Source of the DNA: Gammaproteobacteria bacterium
Lineage (GTDB): Bacteria > Pseudomonadota > Gammaproteobacteria > UBA4575
NCBI GenBank assembly: GCA_027297825.1
Contig: JAPUHH010000059.1
Span: 1 to 14,378, forward strand
DNA length: 14,378 nt
Direction of reading: 5' to 3'
Shown here piece after piece: positions 8,189-14,378 of this stretch. Both the position numbers and the translations under genes were made by a program. Under the pieces are notes generated by a model, which saw only the letters and a program-made list of their open reading frames with translations, had not been told where the DNA came from and made no database searches. Numbering within the stretch: position 1 is the stretch's first letter; each line of letters opens with the position of its first letter.

Positions 8189-8225
8189 TGAATAGCGCGT
8201 ACACCGCAAAAGCTCTGGCTATTCA
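8189..8225 (-). other. Stem-loop between acpP and fabF
   Basis: TGAATAGC (8189-8196) and GCTATTCA (8218-8225) are perfect inverted repeats, 8 bp, with a 21-nt loop that itself contains GCG / CGC. No T-run follows on the minus strand. It could act as a processing or stability element that lets acpP RNA exceed fabF RNA, or as a partial attenuator. Confidence 0.4.
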
Positions 8226-8245
8226 TCTATTTTGAAATCTAACAA

Positions 8246-8479
8246 TTACTTATTTTTGTTAACGTAAGCAATCGCCTGTTTTACAGTAGTGATGTTTTCT
8301 GCTTCTTCATCAGGAATTTCGCATTCGAATTCCTCTTCTAAAGCCATCACTAGCTCAACGGTGTCTAAAGAGTCTGCGCCTAAGTCGTCTACAAAAGACG
8401 CGTCTTCTGCGACTTCATCTTCACTGACTCCTAGCTGCTCAATAATGATCTTCTTTACTCTCTCTTCTATGCTGCTCAT
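8246..8479 (-). CDS. acpP: Acyl carrier protein
   Basis: Small acidic carrier (77 residues) that holds growing acyl chains on a 4'-phosphopantetheine arm. The arm attaches to the serine of DDLGADSLDTVEL (Ser37 counting Met). Acidic helix II (VELVMALEEEFECEIPDEEA) is typical for docking of the Fab enzymes. The start chosen is ATG 8479-8477 (MSSIEERVKK), preceded by the strong Shine-Dalgarno AGAGGAAG. An in-frame TTG at 8500 would add seven residues and would include that site, so it is rejected. It lies between fabG (195-bp gap) and fabF (94-bp gap), the conserved order. The large upstream gap and its promoter-like signals suggest separate expression, as expected for a very abundant protein. 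Confidence 0.98.
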   Translation of the reverse strand: MSSIEERVKKIIIEQLGVSEDEVAEDASFVDDLGADSLDTVELVMALEEEFECEIPDEEAENITTVKQAIAYVNKNK

Positions 8480-8558
8480 AAAGTTGCTTCCTCTTTGCAA
8501 AAAATTTTACCCGCCCAATTCAGACCGGGACGATATTGTATTGAAAAGGGTATCGCCT

Positions 8559-8581
8559 TGCCATCATTAAGAATGCTGGCA
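8559..8581 (-). other. Imperfect hairpin in the predicted acpP leader
   Basis: Arms TGCCA / TGGCA, a single mismatch, then CATT / AATG around a 3-nt loop, 23 nt in all. It would fall near the 5' end of the acpP transcript if the promoter at 8596-8623 is used. No T-run follows. A role in RNA stability or protein binding is possible. Confidence 0.35.
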
Positions 8582-8588
8582 GAATAAC

Positions 8589-8612
8589 AGGTCTGATTAA
8601 ATTACGAGACCT
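8589..8612. promoter_or_regulatory. Inverted repeat bracketing the acpP -10 region
   Basis: AGGTCT (8589-8594) and AGACCT (8607-8612), perfect 6-bp arms with a 12-nt centre that contains the putative -10 hexamer. This geometry suits an operator for a dimeric repressor, but I cannot assign it to a known regulator. Confidence 0.35.
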
Positions 8613-8623
8613 TAGTAAGGCAA
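8596..8623 (-). promoter_or_regulatory. Promoter-like sequence for acpP
   Basis: Minus strand: TTGCCT (-35, 8623-8618), 16-bp spacer, TTTAAT (-10, 8601-8596), matching 4/6 and 5/6 of the sigma-70 consensus. It lies in the 195-bp fabG-acpP gap and predicts a leader of about 110 nt. Confidence 0.4.
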
Positions 8624-8674
8624 ATTATTATTTTCAAAAAATACAATAACGTATAGCGAATAGTTAAATTAATT

Positions 8675-9412
8675 CTAGGCCATATACAGGCCTCCATTGA
8701 TATTTATGGTTGCTCCAGTGACATAACTTGCCTTGCTAGAAGCTAAAAAACTCACCACATTGGCAATATCTTGCACGCTACCCATGCGCCCGGCCGGTAT
8801 TAAACTCAGAAGTGCGCTTTGTTGATCTGCGTTTAACTCTGCCGTCATATCTGTTTCAATGAATCCTGGGGCCACTGCATTTACCGTAATTCCTCGAGAG
8901 GCAACTTCTTGCGCTAGAGATTTGGTAAAGCCGATGATTCCAGCTTTGGAGGCAGCATAATTTACCTGGCCAGCATTCCCCGATAATGCAACAACAGAGG
9001 TGATATTAATGATGCGCCCCATTCGTGCTTTCATCATAGCTCGCAAACAGACTTTTGAAAGTCGATAAATAGAAGATAAATTTGTATTAATAACCGAATC
9101 CCATTCTTCTTCTTTCATGCGCATGAGCAAATTGTCTTTAGTAATACCTGCATTATTCACTAGAATCATGGGTGCAGAAAAGTTTGTTTTGATTTCTTCA
9201 AGCAAGGCTGTGACGGAGTCTACTTGCGTGACATCCAGCACCATGCCTTTGCCAGTTAATTTAGCTTGATCGAGTGCGGCTTGAATATTGTCCGCACCTT
9301 GTTGTGTGGTTGCGGTACCGACAACAGTTAATCCCTGTGAACCTAGTTCATGCAAAATAGCTCGTCCAATTCCACGACTTGCACCGGTAACTAAAGCAAC
9401 CTGTTTATCCAT
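8675..9412 (-). CDS. fabG: 3-oxoacyl-ACP reductase
   Basis: NADPH-dependent short-chain dehydrogenase that reduces 3-oxoacyl-ACP to 3-hydroxyacyl-ACP. It has 245 residues, near the family norm. Visible: cofactor-binding TGASRGIG (9-16), NNAGITKDNLLMRM (about 86-99), catalytic Ser in ITSVVALSG (near 138), the YxxxK pair in NYAASKAG (near 151-155), NAVAPGFIETDM, and the C-terminal YVTGATININGGLYMA. The ATG at 9412 follows the fabD stop by 2 nt, and a good Shine-Dalgarno GAGGTGG sits about 10 nt upstream inside the fabD end. This means tight coupling with fabD. Confidence 0.97.
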   Translation of the reverse strand: MDKQVALVTGASRGIGRAILHELGSQGLTVVGTATTQQGADNIQAALDQAKLTGKGMVLDVTQVDSVTALLEEIKTNFSAPMILVNNAGITKDNLLMRMKEEEWDSVINTNLSSIYRLSKVCLRAMMKARMGRIINITSVVALSGNAGQVNYAASKAGIIGFTKSLAQEVASRGITVNAVAPGFIETDMTAELNADQQSALLSLIPAGRMGSVQDIANVVSFLASSKASYVTGATININGGLYMA

Positions 9413-9414
9413 AA

Positions 9415-10371
9415 CTATTGCACCACCTCGTTGGTAAAATTTTCTAAGTTTCCCAGGGCCTGTTCCATGCTTTTTGCGTCATGCACCCCATAGCATGGTA
9501 ATTTGCGATCAATACGCTTAGTCAAGCCCGTTAGAACTTTCCCAGGACCAAGCTCAATCAATGCATTGGCACCATCAGAAACGATTTGCTGAATGGTTTC
9601 TACCCAACGTACCGGGTTAAACAGTTGTCGACACAATGCATCTTTGATATCTGATATCTCAAAATATGCTTTCACATCGACGTTTTGAATCACATCAACC
9701 TTAGGAGATTGCATGGTTATATTATCGAGATAATCACTTAATTGTTCTGCAGCAGGCTGCATTAAAGCACTATGTGAAGGCACACTTAAAGGCAAAGTTA
9801 TCGCGCGTTTTGCGCCAGCCGATTTTGCAGCTTCTACCGCGCGTGCTACGGCTTCTGCATTGCCAGCGATGACAATTTGCCCTGGGGCATTAAAGTTTAC
9901 CGCTTGCACCACCTGCCCTTGTGCAGCTTGTTCGCATACTTCGGCTAAGGCTTGGTCTTCTAAGCCCAAAATAGCTGCCATCGCGCCTTGCCCTTCAGGA
10001 ACCGCCTGCTGCATCACTTGCCCACGATATCTGGCTAGTGGCAATGCGGTTTCAAAATCGAGCGCCTCTGAGCACACTAACGCCGAGTATTCGCCAAAAC
10101 TATGCCCTGCCATTTTAATGGGGGTTGCTGTGCAATGCTTTTGCCACACTTTCCATGTGGCAGTACTGGCACACAACATAATGGGTTGAGTATTTTCGGT
10201 ACGATTCAGGTCCTCTTCGGGCCCTGTCGCTACTATTTTCCATAAATCTTGTTGCAGAATATCAGAGCCCTGCTCAAAAGTTTGCTTTATTTCAGGAAAG
10301 CTAGCGGCGAAATCAGTCATCATGCGGATCGATTGCGAACCCTGTCCGGGGAACACATATGCTAAATTCAT
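9415..10371 (-). CDS. fabD: Malonyl-CoA:ACP transacylase
   Basis: Transfers malonyl from CoA to ACP, supplying FabF with its extender. It has 318 residues. Visible: YVFPGQGSQ (5-13), the nucleophile elbow GHSFGEYSA with Ser91, Arg116 in ARYRGQVMQ for binding the malonyl carboxylate, His200 in SVPSHSALM as the catalytic partner, and the C-terminal ELGPGKVLTGL. The residue after the nucleophile is Phe where most FabD proteins have Leu; this is conservative. The ATG at 10371 has no clear Shine-Dalgarno sequence. It is the first fab gene here: plsX and fabH, which often precede it, are absent, and infA lies divergently 123 bp away. Confidence 0.96.
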   Translation of the reverse strand: MNLAYVFPGQGSQSIRMMTDFAASFPEIKQTFEQGSDILQQDLWKIVATGPEEDLNRTENTQPIMLCASTATWKVWQKHCTATPIKMAGHSFGEYSALVCSEALDFETALPLARYRGQVMQQAVPEGQGAMAAILGLEDQALAEVCEQAAQGQVVQAVNFNAPGQIVIAGNAEAVARAVEAAKSAGAKRAITLPLSVPSHSALMQPAAEQLSDYLDNITMQSPKVDVIQNVDVKAYFEISDIKDALCRQLFNPVRWVETIQQIVSDGANALIELGPGKVLTGLTKRIDRKLPCYGVHDAKSMEQALGNLENFTNEVVQ

Positions 10372-10412
10372 ATTAGTTTATCTGTAGTTTAGGTGGAAAT
10401 ACTTGCAGCTTC

Positions 10413-10418
10413 ATTGTA
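10413..10418 (-). promoter_or_regulatory. Possible -10 element for fabD
   Basis: TACAAT on the minus strand (5/6 of consensus), about 42 nt before the fabD ATG. No good -35 lies at the right distance, so it is tentative. It is in the divergent fabD-infA spacer. Confidence 0.3.
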
Positions 10419-10436
10419 CTAAATAATTCAAATCGC

Positions 10437-10464
10437 TTGTTTTATTTTTTTGTTAGCAGATAAT
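10437..10464 (+). promoter_or_regulatory. Promoter-like sequence for infA
   Basis: TTGTTT (10437-10442), 16-bp spacer, GATAAT (10459-10464, 5/6 of consensus). Transcription would begin near 10471, giving a leader of about 24 nt. This supports the ATG at 10495 and argues against the upstream in-frame TTG at 10450. Confidence 0.4.
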
Positions 10465-10494
10465 TGGCGCCGTCTTAAACAAGCAAAGAGTAAA

Positions 10495-10713
10495 ATGGCA
10501 AAAGAAGAACACATAGAAATGGAAGGTATTGTTAAAGAAACCTTACCCAATACGATGTTTCGCGTAGAACTAGAGAACGGTCATATAGTCACCGCACATA
10601 TCTCTGGTCGAATGCGAAAACATTACATCAAGATTCTTACTGGAGATACGGTCACTGTTGAAATGACCCCTTATGATTTGAGTAAAGGCAGAATTACCTA
10701 CCGAGGCAAATAA
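10495..10713 (+). CDS. infA: Translation initiation factor IF-1
   Basis: Single S1/OB-fold protein that occupies the A site of the 30S subunit during initiation and stimulates IF-2 and IF-3. It has 72 residues from ATG 10495, the same length as E. coli IF-1. Visible: MAKEEHIEMEGIVKETLPNT, FRVELENGHIVTAHISGRMR (35-55 region), HYIKILTGDTVTVEMTPYDL and a basic tail GRITYRGK. The frame is open upstream to TTG 10450 (15 more residues), but no homologue-like sequence is there and the promoter would lie inside it. A weak AAAGAG precedes the ATG. Its stop is 8 bp from the clpA stop on the other strand; clpA-infA proximity is widespread in gammaproteobacteria. Confidence 0.97.
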   Translation: MAKEEHIEMEGIVKETLPNTMFRVELENGHIVTAHISGRMRKHYIKILTGDTVTVEMTPYDLSKGRITYRGK

Positions 10714-10736
10714 TCTTTTTGTTAACTCAATGCCTC
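10703..10736. terminator. Possible bidirectional hairpin between infA and clpA ends
   Basis: GAGGCA (10703-10708) and TGCCTC (10731-10736) can pair around a 22-nt loop that covers both stop codons. The stem is only 6 bp and neither side has a proper T-run, so a role in terminating both convergent genes is speculative. Confidence 0.25.
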
Positions 10737-12983
10737 TTCTAAATAATCGACCTCTAATTCGCCTTCATTCTCACGCACGACAACTTTGCCGCCGTTTTCC
10801 AAGCGGCCAAAAAGTATTTCTTCCGCAAGCAGCTTTTTGATGTGTTCTTGGATAATACGTTCCATAGGACGTGCACCCATTTTCACATCATAACCACGCT
10901 CGGCAATCCAAGCTTTTGCAGAGGATTCAACTTGAATTTCAATTTTCTTAGATTCTAGCTGCGCTTCAAGCTGGGCAATAAATTTATCCACCACATGTAG
11001 CACGGTCTTTTGATCTAAAGACTCAAATTGAATAATTGAATCTAAGCGATTTCTAAACTCAGGCGTGAAGGTGCGCTTAATGAACTCGATGCCATCGGCT
11101 TGGTGATCTTGAGATGTGAAACCTACACTGTTGCGGCTCATTTCATGCGCACCTGCATTAGTGGTCATTACGATAATGACATTACGAAAATCTACTTTTC
11201 TGCCATTGGTATCTGTCAAGGTACCGTGATCCATTATTTGTAGCAGCAAATTAAATACATCTGGATGAGCTTTCTCCACCTCATCTAGCAACAATACGCT
11301 GTGTGGCGCTTTCAACACGGCGTCTGTCAGCAATCCGCCCTGATCAAAACCAACATAGCCCGGTGGCGCACCAATTAAGCGTGAAACGGTATGGCGCTCC
11401 ATGTATTCAGACATATCAAAACGCAGTAGCTCAATGCCCAGAATCATTGACAGTTGCCGAGTCACTTCGGTTTTACCCACACCGGTGGGTCCTGCAAACA
11501 AAAATGAACCAATAGGTTTATTTTCGTTACCAATACCTGAGCGTGACATTTTAATTGCAGCTGATAAAGTACTAATAGCTTTGTCTTGCCCAAACACTAC
11601 TAGTTTTAAGTCGCGTTCTAAATTCTTAAGCACTGTTGTATCGTTAGATGAAACATGTTTGGGTGGAATACGCGCAATTTTAGATACAATAGCTTCAATT
11701 TGCTTAACGGATATAATCTTTTTGCGCGCCGATTTAGGTTTGAGGTTCATATTTGCACCTGCCTCATCAATCACATCGATGGCTTTATCTGGCAGAAAAC
11801 GATCATTTATATATTTAGCAGCAAGTTCCGCAGCGACTTTTAAAGCCTTATCCGCATAACGCACACCATGATGTTCTTCAAAGCGACTACGCAAACCTTT
11901 TAAAATTTCATAGGTTTCATCCACACTAGGCTCTTCAACATCTATGTTTTGAAACCGTCGAGCTAAAGCTCGGTCTTTTTCAAATACAGCGCGAAAATCT
12001 TGATATGTAGTTGAGCCAATACACTTAAGCTCGCCTGAACTTAACATGGGTTTAATCAAATTAGACGCATCCATCACACCACCCGATGCAGAGCCCGCAC
12101 CAATGACCGTATGAATTTCATCAATAAATAATATAGCGCCCTCTTCATCCTTCAATTGATTCAGCACGCCTTTAAGACGCTTCTCGAAATCACCGCGGTA
12201 TTTTGTTCCTGCCACCAATCCACCCAAGTCTAATGAATAGATAGTGCTGTCTTTTAATATTTCGGGCACTTGTTTATCGACAATTTTTTTAGCCAAGCCT
12301 TCTGCAATTGCGGTTTTACCCACACCCGCCTCACCCACTAGCAAAGGATTATTTTTCCTGCGCCGGCATAAGATTTGAATGGTTCGTTCAATTTCATGTT
12401 CTCTGCCGATGAGAGGATCAATCTTTCCTGCAATCGCCAAATTATTTAAATTGGTGGCAAAACGCTCTAGCGGTTTAGGCGCCGGTGCATCGCCATTCAT
12501 ATCCACTTCTGGATCAGAAGCGAGTTCACTTTCTGAATCCAGGGGAACTTTAGAAATTCCGTGTGCGATGTAATTCACTACATCAAGTCGAGCGACATCA
12601 TGCTGACCTAACAAATACACCGCATGGGATTCTTGTTCACCGAATATCGCAACTAATACATTTGCTCCTGTTACTTCAACCTCTTTTTTGCCAGACGATT
12701 GTACATGGAACACTGCGCGCTGCAGCACACGTTGAAAGCCCAAAGTAGGCTGAGTATCACGATCGTCTTCTTCAGGAAGAATTGGAGTATTGTCTTTTAT
12801 AAAATCAGCTAATTCTTGCGTGAGCTTAGGTAAGTTTGCACCACATGCACGTAGTACATTTGCGGCAGCCGGATTCTGTGTTAACGCAAGCAATAAATGT
12901 TCTACCGTCATAAATTCATGACGTTTCGCGCGCGCCTCTTTGAAGGCAAGATTTAGGGTAAATTCAAGCTCTTTATTTAACAT
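10722..12983 (-). CDS. clpA: ClpA, ATP-dependent unfoldase of the ClpAP protease
   Basis: AAA+ hexameric chaperone that unfolds substrates and threads them into ClpP. It has 753 residues, near the E. coli length. Order: N-domain (1-about 145) that docks ClpS; acidic linker (about 150-170); D1 with Walker A GEAGVGKT (217-224) and Walker B ILFIDE (284-289); D2 with Walker A GPTGVGKT (498-505), pore loop GYVG (542-545), Walker B VLLLDE (563-568) and FRNRLD with an arginine finger (643-648). The ClpP-docking loop carries VGF (620-622) where E. coli has IGL, which fits the [LIV]-G-[FL] rule. There is no middle domain like that of ClpB, and the ClpS neighbour fixes it as ClpA rather than ClpC. It lies 30 nt downstream of clpS. 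Confidence 0.97.
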   Translation of the reverse strand: MLNKELEFTLNLAFKEARAKRHEFMTVEHLLLALTQNPAAANVLRACGANLPKLTQELADFIKDNTPILPEEDDRDTQPTLGFQRVLQRAVFHVQSSGKKEVEVTGANVLVAIFGEQESHAVYLLGQHDVARLDVVNYIAHGISKVPLDSESELASDPEVDMNGDAPAPKPLERFATNLNNLAIAGKIDPLIGREHEIERTIQILCRRRKNNPLLVGEAGVGKTAIAEGLAKKIVDKQVPEILKDSTIYSLDLGGLVAGTKYRGDFEKRLKGVLNQLKDEEGAILFIDEIHTVIGAGSASGGVMDASNLIKPMLSSGELKCIGSTTYQDFRAVFEKDRALARRFQNIDVEEPSVDETYEILKGLRSRFEEHHGVRYADKALKVAAELAAKYINDRFLPDKAIDVIDEAGANMNLKPKSARKKIISVKQIEAIVSKIARIPPKHVSSNDTTVLKNLERDLKLVVFGQDKAISTLSAAIKMSRSGIGNENKPIGSFLFAGPTGVGKTEVTRQLSMILGIELLRFDMSEYMERHTVSRLIGAPPGYVGFDQGGLLTDAVLKAPHSVLLLDEVEKAHPDVFNLLLQIMDHGTLTDTNGRKVDFRNVIIVMTTNAGAHEMSRNSVGFTSQDHQADGIEFIKRTFTPEFRNRLDSIIQFESLDQKTVLHVVDKFIAQLEAQLESKKIEIQVESSAKAWIAERGYDVKMGARPMERIIQEHIKKLLAEEILFGRLENGGKVVVRENEGELEVDYLEEALS

Positions 12984-13013
12984 AGCTACTATTTAACATC
13001 GTTACTCGGGTGT

Positions 13014-13334
13014 TTACGCTTCTTCCATTGCGCATAACAATGGATGGTTATTAATACGCGAGTAATCGTTTACTTGCGCAACTGTTGTTTCGGCCACATC
13101 TCGTGTAAATACACCACATACACCTTTACCGCGGGTATGCACGTGTAACATGATCCGTGTTGCTTTCTCACGGTCCATCTTAAAAAAGTTCTCTAATATA
13201 TGTACGACAAACTCCATAGGTGTGTAATCATCATTCAATAAAACCACTTTGTACATCGGAGGCTTTTTTGTTTTTGGCTTAGCCTCTTGTATAGCCAATG
13301 CATCATCATGGCGGATTTCTTCTTGATCAGACAT
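13014..13334 (-). CDS. clpS: ClpS, N-end rule adaptor for ClpAP
   Basis: Binds proteins with destabilising N-terminal residues and hands them to ClpA. It has 106 residues, the usual size. A charged, flexible N-terminal arm (1-about 25) precedes the core. The N-degron pocket residues are visible: Asn34 and Asp35 in LLNDDYTPMEFV and His66 in MLHVHTRGKG. The conserved GVFTRDVAET and the C-terminal NNHPLLCAMEEA are present. The ATG at 13334 has a weak TAGAG upstream. It is first in a clpS-clpA unit, with a good -10 box at 13360-13365. Confidence 0.97.
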   Translation of the reverse strand: MSDQEEIRHDDALAIQEAKPKTKKPPMYKVVLLNDDYTPMEFVVHILENFFKMDREKATRIMLHVHTRGKGVCGVFTRDVAETTVAQVNDYSRINNHPLLCAMEEA

Positions 13335-13359
13335 ACTCTACATTAAGCTTCTTGTTAAT

Positions 13360-13365
13360 ATTATA
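13360..13365 (-). promoter_or_regulatory. -10 element for clpS-clpA
   Basis: A consensus TATAAT on the minus strand, 25 bp upstream of the clpS ATG, predicting a leader of about 20 nt. The -35 at 17 bp is poor (ATAGGC); TTGTCT lies further up, at about 23 bp from this hexamer. It may depend on an activator or another sigma factor. Confidence 0.4.
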
Positions 13366-13592
13366 TACAGCACTATTTTGCAGCCTATAGACAATATCCA
13401 AAATGCACCATTTAGCCTACTCAAACGCTAGCAAGGCGATAACTATACTATTTGGGCGTTATGAGTGAGATTCAAGTTAATTTACATAGTATGGATTAAA
13501 ACTATTACCTAACATTATGTATTGCATAGTTAAAACACATTAATAATTGCTTAAGCCTGATCAAAATTAGAAAATTTTACCAATTCACAACC

Positions 13593-13622
13593 TTGACTTA
13601 TTCAAGCATCCCTTAACATTAT
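13593..13622 (+). promoter_or_regulatory. Promoter-like sequence for nudJ-mnmA
   Basis: TTGACT (13593-13598, 5/6 of consensus) and CATTAT (13617-13622, 4/6) with an 18-bp spacer. Transcription would start near 13629, giving a leader of about 13 nt with no room for a normal Shine-Dalgarno sequence. Confidence 0.4.
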
Positions 13623-13636
13623 CTATCCCTTAACAT
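13608..13636 (+). repeat. Two 12-bp direct repeats before nudJ
   Basis: ATCCCTTAACAT occurs at 13608-13619 and 13625-13636, identical, with a 17-bp period. They overlap the -10 region and end 5 nt before the nudJ ATG. They could bind a regulator or be a local duplication. Confidence 0.6.
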
Positions 13637-13641
13637 CTCTT

Positions 13642-14100
13642 ATGAATTGGCAACCACACATTACTGTTGCAGCGGTCATTGAACGTGAGCAAAAATACCT
13701 ATTAGTAGAAGAACGCGCCGAGGGACATATTGTATTCAATCAGCCTGCTGGGCATTGGGAACCCGGTGAAACCCTTATTGAAGCGGCAAAGCGTGAAACC
13801 TTAGAGGAGACAGGCTGGGAATTTTACCCCACTGCACTCGTCGGCATTTATCGCTGGCAACACCCTCACAAAGATGAAACCTTTTTGCGTTTTACATTTT
13901 GTGGGCAATCAAGCGTGGAACGAATGAGTACGCAGTTAGATGATGGCATTATTGCGGCCAATTGGCATAGCGCAGAAGAAATTCTAGCACTCCCTGATAC
14001 CAAAATTAGGAGCACCATGGTGTTACATAGCATTAAAGATTATATAGACGGCAAGCGCTATGATCTCAACCTTTTTCACGATATCAATCAGACTTGGTGA
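13642..14100 (+). CDS. nudJ: Nudix hydrolase, phosphatase NudJ type
   Basis: Hydrolyses nucleoside or other pyrophosphates. E. coli NudJ acts on thiamine diphosphate precursors and nucleoside di- and triphosphates; the substrate here is inferred. It has 152 residues. The Nudix box is complete from Gly37: GHWEPGE, then REtLEEtG with Arg51, Glu52, Glu55, Glu56 and Gly58, which bind the metal. The start MNWQPHITVAAVIE fits the family. The C-terminal KIRSTMVLHSIKDYIDGKRY resembles the NudJ tail. The ATG at 13642 has only a pyrimidine-rich leader. It lies 31 nt before mnmA, the same pair as in E. coli and many relatives, which supports the NudJ name. Confidence 0.88.
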   Translation: MNWQPHITVAAVIEREQKYLLVEERAEGHIVFNQPAGHWEPGETLIEAAKRETLEETGWEFYPTALVGIYRWQHPHKDETFLRFTFCGQSSVERMSTQLDDGIIAANWHSAEEILALPDTKIRSTMVLHSIKDYIDGKRYDLNLFHDINQTW

Positions 14101-14131
14101 GTTAGTTCACACAGACTAAACTTCTAATATT

Positions 14132-14378
14132 ATGGTGGCAAAAATTATCGTCGGAATGTCTGGTGGCGTAGATTCTTCGGTTGCGGCTTATCTTCTATGT
14201 AAACAAGGCTTTCAAGTTGAAGGGTTGTTTATGAAAAATTGGGAGGAAGACGATGACAAAGAATACTGCTCTGCCGCAGTGGATTTAGCAGATGCACAAA
14301 ATGTTTGTGACCAGTTAAACATACCATTACATACGGTTAATTTTTCCAGCGAATATTGGGATCGCGTTTTTGAATATT
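14132..14378 (+). CDS. mnmA: tRNA-specific 2-thiouridylase, 5' part only
   Basis: ATP-dependent enzyme that places sulfur at position 2 of U34 in tRNA for Lys, Glu and Gln. Only the first 82 codons are in the window; the frame is open to the edge. Visible: the PP-loop KIIVGMSGGVDSSVAAYLL (about 4-22), the block GLFMKNWEEDDDKEYCSA (about 31-48), DLADAQNVCDQL and LHTVNFSSEYWDRVFEY, all very like E. coli MnmA. The start ATG 14132 gives the N-terminus MVAKIIVGMSGG; a GTG directly after it is the alternative. Confidence 0.96.
   Translation, partial: MVAKIIVGMSGGVDSSVAAYLLCKQGFQVEGLFMKNWEEDDDKEYCSAAVDLADAQNVCDQLNIPLHTVNFSSEYWDRVFEY

Larger units (their letters stand above)
13335..13641. other. clpS-nudJ divergent spacer
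   Basis: A 307-bp AT-rich region between divergent genes. I see no coding frame with a ribosome-binding site and no tRNA. It holds the clpS -10 box on the left, the nudJ promoter-like pair and a 12-bp direct repeat on the right, and nothing I can explain in the middle (about 13400-13590). Confidence 0.6.

Noticed and set aside
8480..8500. Upstream TTG start for acpP
   Set aside because: The extra codons contain the Shine-Dalgarno site of the ATG at 8479, and the N-terminus from that ATG matches the family.
10450..10494. N-terminal extension of infA from an in-frame TTG
   Set aside because: It would add 15 residues not known in IF-1, has no Shine-Dalgarno site and overlaps a likely promoter; the ATG at 10495 gives the exact family length.
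11401..11859. 152-codon plus-strand open frame inside clpA
   Set aside because: It lies opposite a well-conserved gene, has a low-complexity composition and no recognisable domain; it is an antisense shadow.
1..14378. Mobile element, phage, CRISPR, defence or biosynthetic cluster
   Set aside because: No transposase, integrase, terminal repeats, spacer array, tRNA or accessory genes were seen; all genes are conserved housekeeping genes.

Overview
The window is about 14.4 kb of densely packed core chromosome. It looks like a gammaproteobacterium of moderately low GC (roughly 40 % by eye). The reasons are a clpS-clpA pair facing infA, a nudJ-mnmA pair, a type IV pilus PilZ protein at the end of a fabD...holB block, and proteins that resemble E. 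coli and Pseudomonas homologues closely. The proteins and AT-rich spacers would suit a Legionellales-like lineage, but I cannot prove the genus from this sequence. I see no phage, transposase, CRISPR array, tRNA, rRNA or plasmid gene.

Layout from left to right. Positions 1-2637 (minus strand): sucA, the E1 subunit of 2-oxoglutarate dehydrogenase, cut by the window edge near its C-terminus. Positions 2720-10371 (minus strand, transcribed right to left): fabD, fabG, acpP, fabF, then a 306-bp spacer, then pabC, mltG, tmk, holB and pilZ. This block makes fatty-acid precursors (malonyl transfer, ketoreduction, carrier protein, elongation), p-aminobenzoate for folate, a septal peptidoglycan lytic transglycosylase, dTMP kinase, a clamp-loader subunit of DNA polymerase III, and a type IV pilus assembly factor. 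Gaps from pabC to pilZ are only 0-22 bp, so those genes are probably co-transcribed. Positions 10495-10713 (plus strand): infA, translation initiation factor IF-1, divergent from fabD and convergent with clpA. Positions 10722-13334 (minus strand): clpS-clpA, the N-degron adaptor and the AAA+ unfoldase that feeds ClpP. Positions 13642-14378 (plus strand): nudJ, a Nudix hydrolase, followed by the 5' part of mnmA, the tRNA 2-thiouridylase.

The noncoding DNA is the least ordinary part. The fabF-pabC spacer holds an unexplained 100-bp stretch with 57 G/C. The fabG-acpP spacer has a promoter-like pair whose -10 sits inside an inverted repeat, plus a 23-nt imperfect hairpin. The acpP-fabF spacer has an 8-bp perfect stem. 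The nudJ leader has two copies of a 12-bp direct repeat and no Shine-Dalgarno sequence. The gene order differs at both ends of the fab block from the usual arrangement: plsX/fabH do not precede fabD, and sucA follows pilZ without sdh genes before it. I found no sign of a new multi-gene system; the genes are housekeeping genes with intact catalytic motifs.
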